Source: Gudongella sp034006985
Lineage (GTDB): Bacteria > Bacillota > Clostridia > Tissierellales > Tissierellaceae
Assembly (NCBI GenBank): GCA_034006985.1
Contig: JAVERT010000001.1
Span: 1 to 64,000, forward strand
Direction of reading: 5' to 3'
Length of the DNA: 64,000 nt
A model generated the notes under the pieces. That model searched no databases. It was not told the origin of the DNA and saw only the letters and a list, made by a program, of their open reading frames with translations. Positions 51,239-60,056 of this stretch are shown here, in pieces. Made by a program: the position numbers and the translations under genes. How positions within the stretch are numbered: the stretch's first letter is position 1; each line of letters starts with the position of its first letter.

Positions 51239-52768
51239 ATGTATTCTAAAGTATTTACTTGCGTCCTACTAGGTTTAGATGGATCGTTAATAGAAGTAGA
51301 GTGTGATTTATCTAGAGGGTTACCTATGTTTACAATTGTAGGTTTGCCTGATACAGCTATTAAAGAATCTAAAGAAAGAGTGCGAACTGCTATAAAAAAT
51401 AGTGGTTATGAATTTCCTTTAAGTAGAATTACTATAAATCTTGCTCCGGCTAATCTAAAAAAAGATGGTTCACAGATAGATTTAGCTATAGCAATTGGTA
51501 TATTAGTTGCCTGTGGAAATGTTAGTAATGCTAAAACATCAGATACATTATTTATTGGAGAATTATCTTTAGATGGGAATGTAAATAAGATTAATGGTGC
51601 TTTACCTATGGTTATTTCTATGAGAGAAACTGGAATTAAAAGATGTATTATTCCTAGTGGTAATAAAGAAGAGTGTTCAATTATTGAAGATATTGATATT
51701 ATACCAGTTGAAAATCTTTTAGAACTCACTCAATATCTAAATGGCGAAATAGATATTAAACCATATAAATCTATCGATGAAGATTTGATAGATTCTAATG
51801 AAGAAGTTGAATTCGACTTTGCTGATATAAAAGGCCAAGAAGGCTTAAAAAGAGCAATGGAAATATCTGCAGCAGGAAGCCATAATATTATAATAATTGG
51901 ACCACCAGGTTCTGGTAAAACTATGGCGGCTAGAAGAATACCCGGAATATTACCTCAATTAAACTTTGAAGAGTCTATAGAAGTAACAAAATTATATAGT
52001 ATTTCTGGATTGTTAGAAAATAATCGGCTTATAAAAGAAAGGCCCTTCAGAGCCCCTCATCATTCCTCATCTGGTGTTTCAATTATTGGTGGAGGAAGAA
52101 TTCCGAGACCGGGGGAAGTTTCTTTAGCACATCATGGGGTTTTATTTTTTGATGAATTGCCAGAATTTCAGAAAAATGTATTAGAGATTTTAAGACAACC
52201 ATTAGAAGATGGATTTGTACAAATTTCTCGTGCCAGTGCATCTCTAATTTTTCCTTCTGATTTTATGTTTGTGGCAAGCATGAATCCTTGTCCTTGTGGA
52301 TTTTTTGGAGATCCTTTACATCAATGTACTTGTACTCAAGGACAAATAGATAAGTATTTAGGCAAGATAAGTAATCCATTATTAGATAGAATAGATTTAC
52401 ATATTGAAGTATTACCTGTAAAATATGATGAGCTAAATAGTATAAGTACCGCAAAATCATCTAAAGAAATAAAAACCAAAGTAATAAAAGCGAGAACTAT
52501 TCAAGAGAATAGATTTAGAGGTGAAAAAATATTAACTAATTCACAAATGTCTAATAAAGATATTAAAAAACATTGCAAATTAGATTCAACAAGTGAAAAA
52601 ATAATGAAAAATGCTTTTGATAAATATAGATTTAGCGGTAGAACCTTTAATAAAATTTTAAAAGTAGCACGAACCATAGCGGATTTGGATGAATCAGAGA
52701 ATATAAATGAAAACCATCTACTTGAGGCTATAGGTTATCGTAGCTTAGATAAAAAATATTGGGGGTAG
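51239..52768 (+). CDS. comM: YifB/ComM family Mg-chelatase-like AAA+ ATPase
   Basis: ComM-type proteins are hexameric helicases that aid branch migration during natural transformation. The 509-residue protein has an N-terminal Lon-protease-like domain (VEVECDLSRGLPMFTIVGLPDTAIKESKERV), an AAA+ core with IIGPPGSGKTM, RPFRAPHHSSSGVSIIGGG and FFDELPEF, and a C-terminal ATPase domain with NPCPCGFFGDP. A competence role here is inferred from family and from dprA next door; no competence pilus genes are seen. Confidence 0.92.
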   Translation: MYSKVFTCVLLGLDGSLIEVECDLSRGLPMFTIVGLPDTAIKESKERVRTAIKNSGYEFPLSRITINLAPANLKKDGSQIDLAIAIGILVACGNVSNAKTSDTLFIGELSLDGNVNKINGALPMVISMRETGIKRCIIPSGNKEECSIIEDIDIIPVENLLELTQYLNGEIDIKPYKSIDEDLIDSNEEVEFDFADIKGQEGLKRAMEISAAGSHNIIIIGPPGSGKTMAARRIPGILPQLNFEESIEVTKLYSISGLLENNRLIKERPFRAPHHSSSGVSIIGGGRIPRPGEVSLAHHGVLFFDELPEFQKNVLEILRQPLEDGFVQISRASASLIFPSDFMFVASMNPCPCGFFGDPLHQCTCTQGQIDKYLGKISNPLLDRIDLHIEVLPVKYDELNSISTAKSSKEIKTKVIKARTIQENRFRGEKILTNSQMSNKDIKKHCKLDSTSEKIMKNAFDKYRFSGRTFNKILKVARTIADLDESENINENHLLEAIGYRSLDKKYWG

Positions 52769-52772
52769 AACT

Positions 52773-53867
52773 ATGCAATATAGTACACGTGATACATTAA
52801 TATGGCTTAATAATTTAGGTATTCTAAGTGATAAAATTACAAAATTGGAGAATTATCTTGGAGATATAAGAGAAATACATAAACTAGATAATGACTATCT
52901 TGTAGATATTAAACTATTAAGTAAAGAAATGTTAAATAAGCTAAAGAATTCTAATTTTGAAATAGAAGTAGAAAATCAAAAGAATAGAGCTCAAGAACTA
53001 GGTATAAAAATTATAACTGATACTGATGTAGATTATCCACATCCATTATATATTATTGAAGATAGACCTAGAGTAATTTACCAAAAGGGTTCATATATAG
53101 ATGATGATAATTTATCAATTGCTATAGTGGGTTCCAGAAAGGTTACAGCGTATGGGAAATGGGCTAGTGAAAAATTCGCAAAAGAACTGGCTGATATTGG
53201 AGTTACAGTAATTAGTGGATTGGCCCACGGTGTAGATAGAGTAGCTCATTTATCAACATTAGAAGCAGGGGGTAGAACAATTGCAGTCTTAGGTAATGGG
53301 ATTGACAATATATATCCTAAATCAAACAGAAGTATCTATGAAAGCATACCTAGTAGTGGTTGTTTAATTAGTGAATTCCCTTTAGGTACTCAGCCATTGA
53401 ATTATCATTTTCCTATGCGTAATAGAATAATTTCTGGCCTTAGTTTAGCAGTAATTGTTATTGAAGCGCAGGAGAAGTCTGGTTCCCTGATTACTTCGAG
53501 CCACGCGATTAATCAAGGAAAAGATGTGTTTGCAGTTCCAGGGAATATTAATAGTTTATATAGTAAGGGAACTAATTTATTAATCAGAGATGGTGCAATA
53601 CCTCTTTTAGATATTGATGATATCTTAAGAGAGATTGACGAACTTAAGATTAAAAGAAACAATAAAAAGTTTGAAGAAGTTTTAAATATTCCTCTAAGTG
53701 AATCGGAAATAAAAATTGTAAATGAATTAAAAACCGGTCCACTGCATTGCGATATCTTATCTTTAAACACAGGTATGAACATACAAACAGTTATAAGTAT
53801 CATAATGATACTCGAAATAAAAGGCGTAGTTAGGGAAATGGGCAGTAGAATCTTTATGTTAAATTGA
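52773..53867 (+). CDS. dprA: DNA processing protein DprA
   Basis: DprA protects incoming single-stranded DNA and loads RecA. The 364-residue protein has an N-terminal SAM-like region, a Rossmann fold with AIVGSRKVTAYGKWAS, the signature VISGLAHGVDRVAHLSTLEAGG, VLGNGIDNIYPKSNR and NRIISGLSLAVIVIEA, and a C-terminal winged-helix (about 305-360). Starts four bases after the yifB stop. It precedes topA, as in Bacillus. Confidence 0.95.
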   Translation: MQYSTRDTLIWLNNLGILSDKITKLENYLGDIREIHKLDNDYLVDIKLLSKEMLNKLKNSNFEIEVENQKNRAQELGIKIITDTDVDYPHPLYIIEDRPRVIYQKGSYIDDDNLSIAIVGSRKVTAYGKWASEKFAKELADIGVTVISGLAHGVDRVAHLSTLEAGGRTIAVLGNGIDNIYPKSNRSIYESIPSSGCLISEFPLGTQPLNYHFPMRNRIISGLSLAVIVIEAQEKSGSLITSSHAINQGKDVFAVPGNINSLYSKGTNLLIRDGAIPLLDIDDILREIDELKIKRNNKKFEEVLNIPLSESEIKIVNELKTGPLHCDILSLNTGMNIQTVISIIMILEIKGVVREMGSRIFMLN

Positions 53868-53893
53868 TTCTAATTGTTTCGGAGGTGTAAAGA

Positions 53894-55978
53894 TTGGCTA
53901 AAAATTTAGTTATTGTAGAGTCTCCTGCTAAAGCAAAGACTATAAAAAAAATGTTAGGTAGAAACTATAATGTCGTAGCTTCAGTAGGGCATATAAGAGA
54001 CCTTCCTAAAAGTAGATTAGGAGTAGAAATAGAAAATGATTTTGAACCCGATTATATAAATATTAGAGGCAAGGGTCCACTAATAAAAGAATTAAAAAAA
54101 GAAGCTAAAAAATCCGAAAAAATATTTTTAGCAACTGACCCTGACAGAGAGGGCGAAGCAATCTCATGGCATTTAGCATATATACTCGGATTAGATGAAA
54201 CAGAGAATATAAGAGTTGAATTTAATGAGATTACTAAAGATAAGATAAAACAAGCTATAAAAAATCCAAGAGTATTAGATAAAAATTTAATAGATGCTCA
54301 GCAGGCAAGAAGGGTTTTAGATAGACTTGTTGGTTATAAAATAAGTCCTCTACTTTGGAAAAAAATAAAAAAGGGATTAAGTGCAGGAAGAGTTCAATCA
54401 GTTGCTGTTAAGCTAATCTGTGATAGGGAGAGTGAAATTCAAGAATTTATTCCCCAGGAATACTGGACTATAAAAGCTAATTTAAAAAAAGAAAAAGAAA
54501 ATTTCGAAGCTTCTTTTTATGGTATGAACCAAAATGGTAAAGACATAAAACAAGACTTAAAAAATGAAAAAGAAGTAAAAGATATTATAAAGGCACTTAA
54601 AAACAACGAATTTATAGTCAATGAAGTTAAAAAAAGCAAAAGGAAAAGAAATCCTTATGCTCCATATACAACAAGCACACTACAACAAGATGCATCAAAA
54701 AAATTGAATTATACAACTAAAAAAACAATGATGATTGCTCAACAATTATATGAAGGTATAGATATTAAAACTTCTGGAATAACTGGATTAATAACATATA
54801 TGAGAACAGATTCTACCAGAGTTTCAAGTGAATCAATAAATGCTGCAAAAGAATATATAACAAATAATTTCGGTGAAAAATATAGTAATGGTGGAAAAAA
54901 TTACTCTAATAAATCAAAAAAAGAAACACAAGATGCTCACGAAGGAGTTAGACCTACCTATATTGATTATTCACCAGAAGATATAAAAAAGTATTTGACA
55001 AAAGAACAATTTAAATTATATAAATTAATTTGGGATAGGTTTATTGGTTCTCAAATGAAATCTGCTGAATACGATACTTTAAGTGTTTCAATTTTAAATT
55101 CTGGTTATATATTTAGAGCAAATGGATCACAACTCATATTTCCAGGTTTTCTAAAAGTATATTCTTCTTCGGATGAAGAAGTATCTGATATGAATTTACC
55201 AAAATTAGAAAAAAATGATATTTTAGAATTAGATAAATTAATTCCAAAGCAAAATTTCACTCAGCCTCCTGCAAGATTTACTGAAGCATCTTTAATTAAA
55301 ATAATGGAAGAATTAGGGATTGGAAGACCAAGCACTTATTCTCCGACTATTGCTACAATATTATCCAGAGGATATGTATCTTTAGAGAGTAAATCATTCT
55401 TTCCTACAGAGCTCGGAGATTTAGTAAATGAACTCTTAACAGAATATTTTAAACAAGTAATCAATGAAGAATTCACTGCTAAGCTAGAAAATGAATTAGA
55501 TGATGTTGCATCAGGCAACGTAGAGTGGAAAGAAGTAGTTAGAAAATTTTATAAAGAATTTTATAAAGAGTTAAAAATTGCAGAAGAAGAAATAGATAAG
55601 ATTGAAATACAGGACGAGGTAAGCGATGTAATATGTGAAAAATGTGGGAGAAATATGGTTGTTAAAAATGGTAGATTTGGAAAGTTTTTAGCATGTCCTG
55701 GTTATCCTGATTGTAAAAATACGAAACCGATTATTGAGACAATTGGAGTAGAATGTCCAGATTGTGGTGGAGAAATTGTTAAAAAGAGATCGAAAAAAGG
55801 GAGAGTATTTTTTGGATGTAATAATTATCCGGAGTGTAAATTTGTATCCTGGGATGAACCTATAAAAGAAAAGTGTCCACAGTGCAATGGACCGATGGTT
55901 ATAAAAAGGTTTAAAGCTAAGAATGTAATAAAGTGTTTAGATGAAAAATGCGGGTATACTAGAACAATTAAGGATTAA
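53894..55978 (+). CDS. topA: DNA topoisomerase I
   Basis: TopA relaxes negative supercoils. The 694-residue protein has the Toprim domain (LVIVESPAKAKTIKK; ATDPDREGEAISWHL), the active-site Tyr in ITYMRTDSTRVS near residue 300, and PPARFTEASLIKIMEELGIGRPSTY. The C-terminus has three zinc-ribbon-like cysteine modules from about residue 579, the third slightly atypical. The start is TTG at 53894 with GGAGGTG. A hairpin follows. Confidence 0.97.
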   Translation: MAKNLVIVESPAKAKTIKKMLGRNYNVVASVGHIRDLPKSRLGVEIENDFEPDYINIRGKGPLIKELKKEAKKSEKIFLATDPDREGEAISWHLAYILGLDETENIRVEFNEITKDKIKQAIKNPRVLDKNLIDAQQARRVLDRLVGYKISPLLWKKIKKGLSAGRVQSVAVKLICDRESEIQEFIPQEYWTIKANLKKEKENFEASFYGMNQNGKDIKQDLKNEKEVKDIIKALKNNEFIVNEVKKSKRKRNPYAPYTTSTLQQDASKKLNYTTKKTMMIAQQLYEGIDIKTSGITGLITYMRTDSTRVSSESINAAKEYITNNFGEKYSNGGKNYSNKSKKETQDAHEGVRPTYIDYSPEDIKKYLTKEQFKLYKLIWDRFIGSQMKSAEYDTLSVSILNSGYIFRANGSQLIFPGFLKVYSSSDEEVSDMNLPKLEKNDILELDKLIPKQNFTQPPARFTEASLIKIMEELGIGRPSTYSPTIATILSRGYVSLESKSFFPTELGDLVNELLTEYFKQVINEEFTAKLENELDDVASGNVEWKEVVRKFYKEFYKELKIAEEEIDKIEIQDEVSDVICEKCGRNMVVKNGRFGKFLACPGYPDCKNTKPIIETIGVECPDCGGEIVKKRSKKGRVFFGCNNYPECKFVSWDEPIKEKCPQCNGPMVIKRFKAKNVIKCLDEKCGYTRTIKD

Positions 55979-56036
55979 AAATTATCTTTGAGACTTTGGC
56001 TATAAAATAATATGTTTCTTAATCTATAGCTATGGT

Positions 56037-56073
56037 AATCGCCTGCCTCTTTCTAATACGGCAGGCGATTTCA
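56037..56073 (+). terminator. Hairpin after topA, probable terminator
   Basis: AATCGCCTGCC (56037-56047) pairs perfectly with GGCAGGCGATT (56060-56070) around a 12-base loop. The stem is GC-rich compared with its surroundings, but the T-run is poor (TTTC). Confidence 0.55.
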
Positions 56074-56213
56074 TCCCTATACACCTATATTATATTATGT
56101 TATGCAATACTATAATATAAAAAATACTGTACATCTACTCTTTAGTGTAGTATCTTATATATAGGGTGAATATTCAGAATTGTTTATAAGCCAATTTAAA
56201 TAGGAGGTATTAA
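56074..56213 (+). promoter_or_regulatory. codY control region with possible CodY box
   Basis: No gene is present. TATAAT (56111-56116) is a consensus -10 without a clear -35. At 56169-56183 the sequence AATATTCAGAATTGT matches 11 of 15 bases of the CodY consensus AATTTTCWGAAAATT. It lies 30 bases before the codY start, in a suitable place for autoregulation. The promoter assignment is weak and the box is moderate. Confidence 0.4.
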
Positions 56214-56990
56214 ATGGAGAATTTATTAAAGAAAACAAGAAAGCTAAATAAAACATTACAAGGTTATGCATCAAATCAAGTTTCATTTTCCGAACTAAGC
56301 AAGATTCTATCGGATATGTTGGTTGCAAATGTATATATAGCTAGTAAAAAAGGTAGAGTTCTAGGATATGCTTTAGCGGATAATTTCGAGTGTGATATTA
56401 TTAATACGGAAATTGTAAAAGATAGAAAATTCCCTAAAAAGTACAATGAAGAACTCTTGAGAATTAATGAGACTAGTGAGAACATCAAAGAGGTTACAGA
56501 TTGTGTATTTGATCATATCACTGAATGTAATTATCCAGATAAAATTACTACTGTAATTCCAATAAACTCAGGTGGAAATAGACTAGGTACACTTGTTATT
56601 GCTAGATTTGGAGAAGAATTCAATGTTTCTGATTTAATTCTTTGTGAGTATAGTGCTACTGTTGTTGGTATGGAGATACTTAGATCCACAACAGAAGAAA
56701 TAGAAGAAGATGACCGTAAAAAAGCTATAGTTAAAATGGCTACTGATACTCTTTCATATTCAGAACAAGAGGCTATGACACATATCTTTAATGAATTAGA
56801 TGGTATGCAAGGAGTTCTCGTTGCAAGTAGGATCGCTGATAGAGTAGGAATTACGAGGTCTGTAATAGTAAATGCGCTTAGGAAGTTAGAAAGTGCAGGA
56901 GTTATTGAATCAAGATCTTTAGGCATGAAAGGAACATTTATTAAAATATTAAATGAAAAGCTAATTGATGAACTTAAAAGCAAACAATAA
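56214..56990 (+). CDS. codY: GTP- and branched-chain amino-acid-sensing repressor CodY
   Basis: CodY represses nutrient-acquisition and late-growth genes when GTP and branched-chain amino acids are plentiful. The 258-residue protein has an N-terminal GAF domain (to about 150) and a C-terminal winged helix-turn-helix with ASRIADRVGITRSVIVNALRKLESAGVIESRSLGMKG split over residues 203-238. RBS is AGGAGGT. In this genome it sits directly after topA, without xerC, hslV and hslU that separate them in Bacillus. A candidate CodY site is in its leader. Confidence 0.96.
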   Translation: MENLLKKTRKLNKTLQGYASNQVSFSELSKILSDMLVANVYIASKKGRVLGYALADNFECDIINTEIVKDRKFPKKYNEELLRINETSENIKEVTDCVFDHITECNYPDKITTVIPINSGGNRLGTLVIARFGEEFNVSDLILCEYSATVVGMEILRSTTEEIEEDDRKKAIVKMATDTLSYSEQEAMTHIFNELDGMQGVLVASRIADRVGITRSVIVNALRKLESAGVIESRSLGMKGTFIKILNEKLIDELKSKQ

Positions 56991-57022
56991 AATAATGACA
57001 TCTTTTGATGTCATTATTTATT
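56990..57022 (+). terminator. Intrinsic terminator after codY
   Basis: A 13-base arm (56990-57002) pairs perfectly with 57007-57019 around a TTTT loop, followed by ATTG. It starts at the last base of the codY stop. Confidence 0.85.
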
Positions 57023-57056
57023 GTCAATCTTCAAAATAAATATCAATAAAAGATAT

Positions 57057-57085
57057 TTGTATTGGATAAGATATTATGTTATAAT
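57057..57085 (+). promoter_or_regulatory. Promoter for rpsB-tsf
   Basis: TTGTAT (57057-57062) and a perfect TATAAT (57080-57085) are separated by 17 bases. The start of RNA would be near 57092, leaving a leader of about 94 bases that is longer than most here and may hold an S2 regulatory structure. I cannot define that structure. Confidence 0.65.
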
Positions 57086-57185
57086 ACTATGGTGATTACA
57101 CACACGTGGTGATATCAATGGTAGTGCTCAGAAGAGTCCAAAGATAGATGAATTGCGTGGAGGGAAAAAACTTGGAGGTGAAAGT

Positions 57186-57887
57186 ATGTCAGTAGTATCA
57201 ATGAAAAGCTTATTAGAAGCAGGAGTACATTTTGGACATCAAACACGAAGATGGAATCCAAAAATGGCACCGTATATTTTTACAGAGAGAAATGGTATTT
57301 ATATCATTGACTTACAAAAAACTGTTAAAAAAATTGACGAGGCTTACAATGTCATGAAAGAAATCGTTGCTGATGGTGGAGGAGTACTTTTTGTAGGTAC
57401 AAAGAAACAAGCTCAAGAAGCAATAGCAGCAGAAGCAAAGAGATGTGGCATGCATTATGTTAACCAAAGATGGTTAGGTGGTATGCTTACAAATTATAAA
57501 ACAATCAAGAAAAGAATTGACAGACTACATGTATTGGAAAAAATGGAAGAAGATGGAACATTTGAAGTTCTTCCCAAAAAAGAAGTTATTAAACTTAGAC
57601 ATGAGGCTGAAAGACTTGAAAAATTCTTAGGCGGAATAAAAACCATGAAAAAAATTCCTGATGTTTTATTTGTAGTTGACCCTAGAAAAGAAAAAATAGC
57701 AGTACAAGAAGCTCATATTTTAGGAATTCCTGTAATAGGAATTGTAGATACAAATTGTGATCCAGATGAAATTGATTATATCATTCCTGGAAATGATGAT
57801 GCTATAAGAGCTGTCAAGTTATTAACAGAAACTATGGCTAATGCAATTATCGAAGCTAAACAAGGAGAGCAAACAGAAGAAAATTAA
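57186..57887 (+). CDS. rpsB: 30S ribosomal protein S2
   Basis: The 233-residue protein has MKSLLEAGVHFGHQTRRWNP, APYIFTERNGIYIIDLQKT, YVNQRWLGGMLTNYKTI and IPVIGIVDTNCDPDEIDY, a full S2 match. The ATG at 57186 has GGAGGTG. Earlier in-frame codons back to 57153 do not fit the family. It is separated from tsf by a hairpin with a T-run, which probably sets the ratio of the two products. Confidence 0.97.
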   Translation: MSVVSMKSLLEAGVHFGHQTRRWNPKMAPYIFTERNGIYIIDLQKTVKKIDEAYNVMKEIVADGGGVLFVGTKKQAQEAIAAEAKRCGMHYVNQRWLGGMLTNYKTIKKRIDRLHVLEKMEEDGTFEVLPKKEVIKLRHEAERLEKFLGGIKTMKKIPDVLFVVDPRKEKIAVQEAHILGIPVIGIVDTNCDPDEIDYIIPGNDDAIRAVKLLTETMANAIIEAKQGEQTEEN

Positions 57888-57900
57888 TTGAAATAGTATT

Positions 57901-57935
57901 ACTAAGAGTTGTTTTTATAGCAGCTCTTAGTTTTT
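57901..57935 (+). terminator. Partial terminator between rpsB and tsf
   Basis: ACTAAGAGTTG (57901-57911) pairs with CAGCTCTTAGT (57921-57931), including one T-G wobble, followed by TTTT. tsf starts 20 bases further with no promoter, so it probably attenuates rather than ends transcription. Confidence 0.7.
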
Positions 57936-57954
57936 GAAAATTAGGAGGTATACA

Positions 57955-58602
57955 ATGACAATAACAGCTTCTTTAGTAAAAGAACTTAGAGAAAAAACAT
58001 CTGCTGGTATGTTAGATTGTAAAAAAGCACTAGAACATACTAACGGCGATATAGATAAAGCAGTTGACTATCTTAGAGAAAAAGGTCTATCTTCAGCTGC
58101 AAAAAAATCCGGTAGAATTGCTTCTGAAGGTTTAGTCGAATCATATATCCATGGTGGCAAAATAGGAGTATTGATAGAGGTAAATTCAGAAACTGATTTT
58201 GTTGCCAAAAATGCTGAATTTAAAGAATTTGTAAGAGATTTAGCAATGCAAGTTGCAGCTACTAATCCAAGAGTTGTTTCAAGAAATCAATTGACTGAGG
58301 AAGAAATAGAGCATGAGAAAGAAGTACAAACAAAAAAAGTTATTAATGAAGGGAAACCTGAACATATAGCTATAAAAATAGTAGAAGGTAGAATGGAAAA
58401 ATTCTTCGAGCAAGTTTGTTTACTTGATCAAGCGTTTATTAAAGACCCAAGTATTAAAGTAAATGAGCTTTTAGCGCAGAAAATTTCTAAAATTGGAGAG
58501 AATCTAGTTGTTAGAAGATTTATGAGATATGAAGTTGGAGAAGGTCTTGAGAAAAAAGAAGAGAACTTTGCTGAAGAGGTTGCTAAGCAAATGAACATGT
58601 AA
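57955..58602 (+). CDS. tsf: Translation elongation factor Ts
   Basis: EF-Ts recycles EF-Tu-GDP to the GTP form. The protein begins with MTITASLVKELREKTSAGMLDCKKALEH and has DGIDKAVDYLREKG-type sequence (here GDIDKAVDYLREKG), IGVLIEVNSETDFVAKN and FEQVCLLDQAFIKD. At 215 residues it is the short form common in Clostridia, lacking part of the core insertion seen in the roughly 290-residue Bacillus protein. The ATG at 57955 has TTAGGAGGT. Confidence 0.96.
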   Translation: MTITASLVKELREKTSAGMLDCKKALEHTNGDIDKAVDYLREKGLSSAAKKSGRIASEGLVESYIHGGKIGVLIEVNSETDFVAKNAEFKEFVRDLAMQVAATNPRVVSRNQLTEEEIEHEKEVQTKKVINEGKPEHIAIKIVEGRMEKFFEQVCLLDQAFIKDPSIKVNELLAQKISKIGENLVVRRFMRYEVGEGLEKKEENFAEEVAKQMNM

Positions 58603-58610
58603 TAAATATA

Positions 58611-58635
58611 GGAGAACACTGGTTGTTCTCCTTTT
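58611..58635 (+). terminator. Intrinsic terminator after tsf
   Basis: GGAGAACA (58611-58618) pairs with TGTTCTCC (58624-58631) around a five-base loop, followed by TTTT. Confidence 0.85.
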
Positions 58636-58656
58636 AATAAATTTTTTTATTTATAC

Positions 58657-58670
58657 ATGAAATATTTCAT
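58657..58670. repeat. Perfect palindrome upstream of pyrH
   Basis: A 14-base perfect palindrome, ATGAAATATTTCAT, lies 60 bases before pyrH in the stretch between the tsf terminator and the gene. It could be a small operator. AT-rich palindromes of this size may also arise by chance. Confidence 0.35.
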
Positions 58671-58730
58671 TATGAGTTTCAAAAAGTTACTTTAAGAATT
58701 TTTTAGATTTTTTTACAAAGGAGCGTAAAT

Positions 58731-59444
58731 ATGGAGCCAATTTTTAAGCGAGTAGTCTTGAAATTAAGTGGAGAAGCATTAGCTGGACCAAAAGGCACAG
58801 GTATAGACTCTGAAACAATTATAAATATTTCATCACAAATAAAACAATTGCGTTCATTTGGTACAGAAGTTGCTATAGTAGTAGGTGGAGGTAATTTTTG
58901 GAGAGGCAAATCGACAGAAAACATGGACCGAACTACATCTGATTATATGGGTATGCTAGGAACAATGATGAATGCATTAGCTCTCCAAGATGCATTAGAA
59001 AATATGGAAGTTATAACTAGAGTTCAGTCTGCAATAGAGATGAGACAAGTTGCCGAACCATATATCAGAAGACGAGCAATGAGACACTTAGAAAAAGGTA
59101 GAATTGTAATCTTTGGAGCTGGAACTGGGAATCCATACTTTTCAACTGATACAACAGCTGCATTAAGAGCTGCTGAAATCGAAGCAGATGTTATTCTTTT
59201 AGCTAAAAAAGGTGTAGATGGAGTATATGACTCTGATCCTAAGCTAAATGAAAATGCAAAAAAGTTTGACACTTTAAAATATATTGATATACTAAAGTTA
59301 GGATTAGGTATAATGGATTCAACTGCTACTTCATTGTGCATGGATAACCAAATACCTATAATAGTATTTGGTATAGATGAACCAGATAATATAGTTAATG
59401 TTGTTTTAGGTAAAAAAATAGGGACACATGTGAGGGAGGAATAA
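58731..59444 (+). CDS. pyrH: UMP kinase PyrH
   Basis: PyrH phosphorylates UMP to UDP. The 237-residue protein of the amino-acid-kinase fold has RVVLKLSGEALAG, IVVGGGNFWRG, DYMGMLGTMMNALALQDALE, RRAMRHLEKGRIVIFGAGTGNPYFSTD and GVYDSDP. RBS is AAAGGAG. A promoter is expected after the tsf terminator, but none is convincing. It leads pyrH-frr, the usual pair. Confidence 0.97.
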   Translation: MEPIFKRVVLKLSGEALAGPKGTGIDSETIINISSQIKQLRSFGTEVAIVVGGGNFWRGKSTENMDRTTSDYMGMLGTMMNALALQDALENMEVITRVQSAIEMRQVAEPYIRRRAMRHLEKGRIVIFGAGTGNPYFSTDTTAALRAAEIEADVILLAKKGVDGVYDSDPKLNENAKKFDTLKYIDILKLGLGIMDSTATSLCMDNQIPIIVFGIDEPDNIVNVVLGKKIGTHVREE

Positions 59445-59446
59445 TT

Positions 59447-60004
59447 ATGGAACTTGCTATACACAAAGAAGCTTCTTCGAAAATGGAAAAAACTATATCG
59501 ATTTACAAAGAGGAATTACAGAGTATTAGAGCTGGAAGAGCTAACACAGCAATTCTAGACAGAATTAATGTAGATTATTATGGCCAGATAACACCATTAA
59601 AACAAGTTGGAAGTGTATCTTCACCAGAACCTAGGCTTTTAGTTATTCAACCATGGGATTCAAAACTTATACCTATAATAGAAAAAGAAATACTTAAATC
59701 AGACTTAGGATTAAATCCTTCTAATGATGGTAAATTAATTAGATTAATAATACCTCAACTGACTGAAGAAAGAAGAAGAGACTTAATAAAAGTGGTTAAA
59801 AAGAATAGTGAAAATGCGAAAGTAGCTATTAGAAATACTAGAAGAGAAGCTGTAGAAAAAATCAAAAAACTTGAGAAAAGCAAAGAATTAACTGAAGATG
59901 ATAGAAAACTTGCAGAAGAAGAAATACAAAAAATAACAGATAAATGTACCACAGAAATTGATGAAATTACTGCAAAAAAAGAAGAAGAACTAATGGAAAT
60001 ATAA
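59447..60004 (+). CDS. frr: Ribosome recycling factor
   Basis: RRF splits post-termination ribosomes with EF-G. The 185-residue protein has ELQSIRAGRANTAILDRINVDYYG, TPLKQVGSVSSPEPRLLVIQPWD and LNPSNDGKLIRLIIPQLTEERR. Length is exact for the family. It begins two bases after the pyrH stop with GAGGAAT. A strong terminator follows. Confidence 0.97.
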   Translation: MELAIHKEASSKMEKTISIYKEELQSIRAGRANTAILDRINVDYYGQITPLKQVGSVSSPEPRLLVIQPWDSKLIPIIEKEILKSDLGLNPSNDGKLIRLIIPQLTEERRRDLIKVVKKNSENAKVAIRNTRREAVEKIKKLEKSKELTEDDRKLAEEEIQKITDKCTTEIDEITAKKEEELMEI

Positions 60005-60006
60005 AT

Positions 60007-60040
60007 AAAACCCCTTCTTTAGTAGAAGAAGGGGTTTTGT
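60007..60040 (+). terminator. Strong intrinsic terminator after frr
   Basis: A 13-base arm (60007-60019) pairs perfectly with 60026-60038 around a six-base loop and ends in TTTT. uppS starts 17 bases beyond, without a clear promoter, so some read-through is likely. Confidence 0.9.
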
Positions 60041-60056
60041 ATTAATGGAGGCTAAT

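Noticed and set aside
56531..57001. 156-codon antisense frame over codY
   Set aside because: It lies wholly opposite a confident gene, has no RBS and a composition (Ser/Ile/Leu runs) typical of antisense frames in AT-rich genes.
57148..57195. 15-codon upstream frame overlapping the rpsB start
   Set aside because: ATG at 57148 has no good RBS and its codons mainly read through the SD of rpsB, so translation is unlikely.
59024..59464. 146-codon antisense frame over pyrH
   Set aside because: Antisense to a clear UMP kinase gene, with no RBS or family resemblance.
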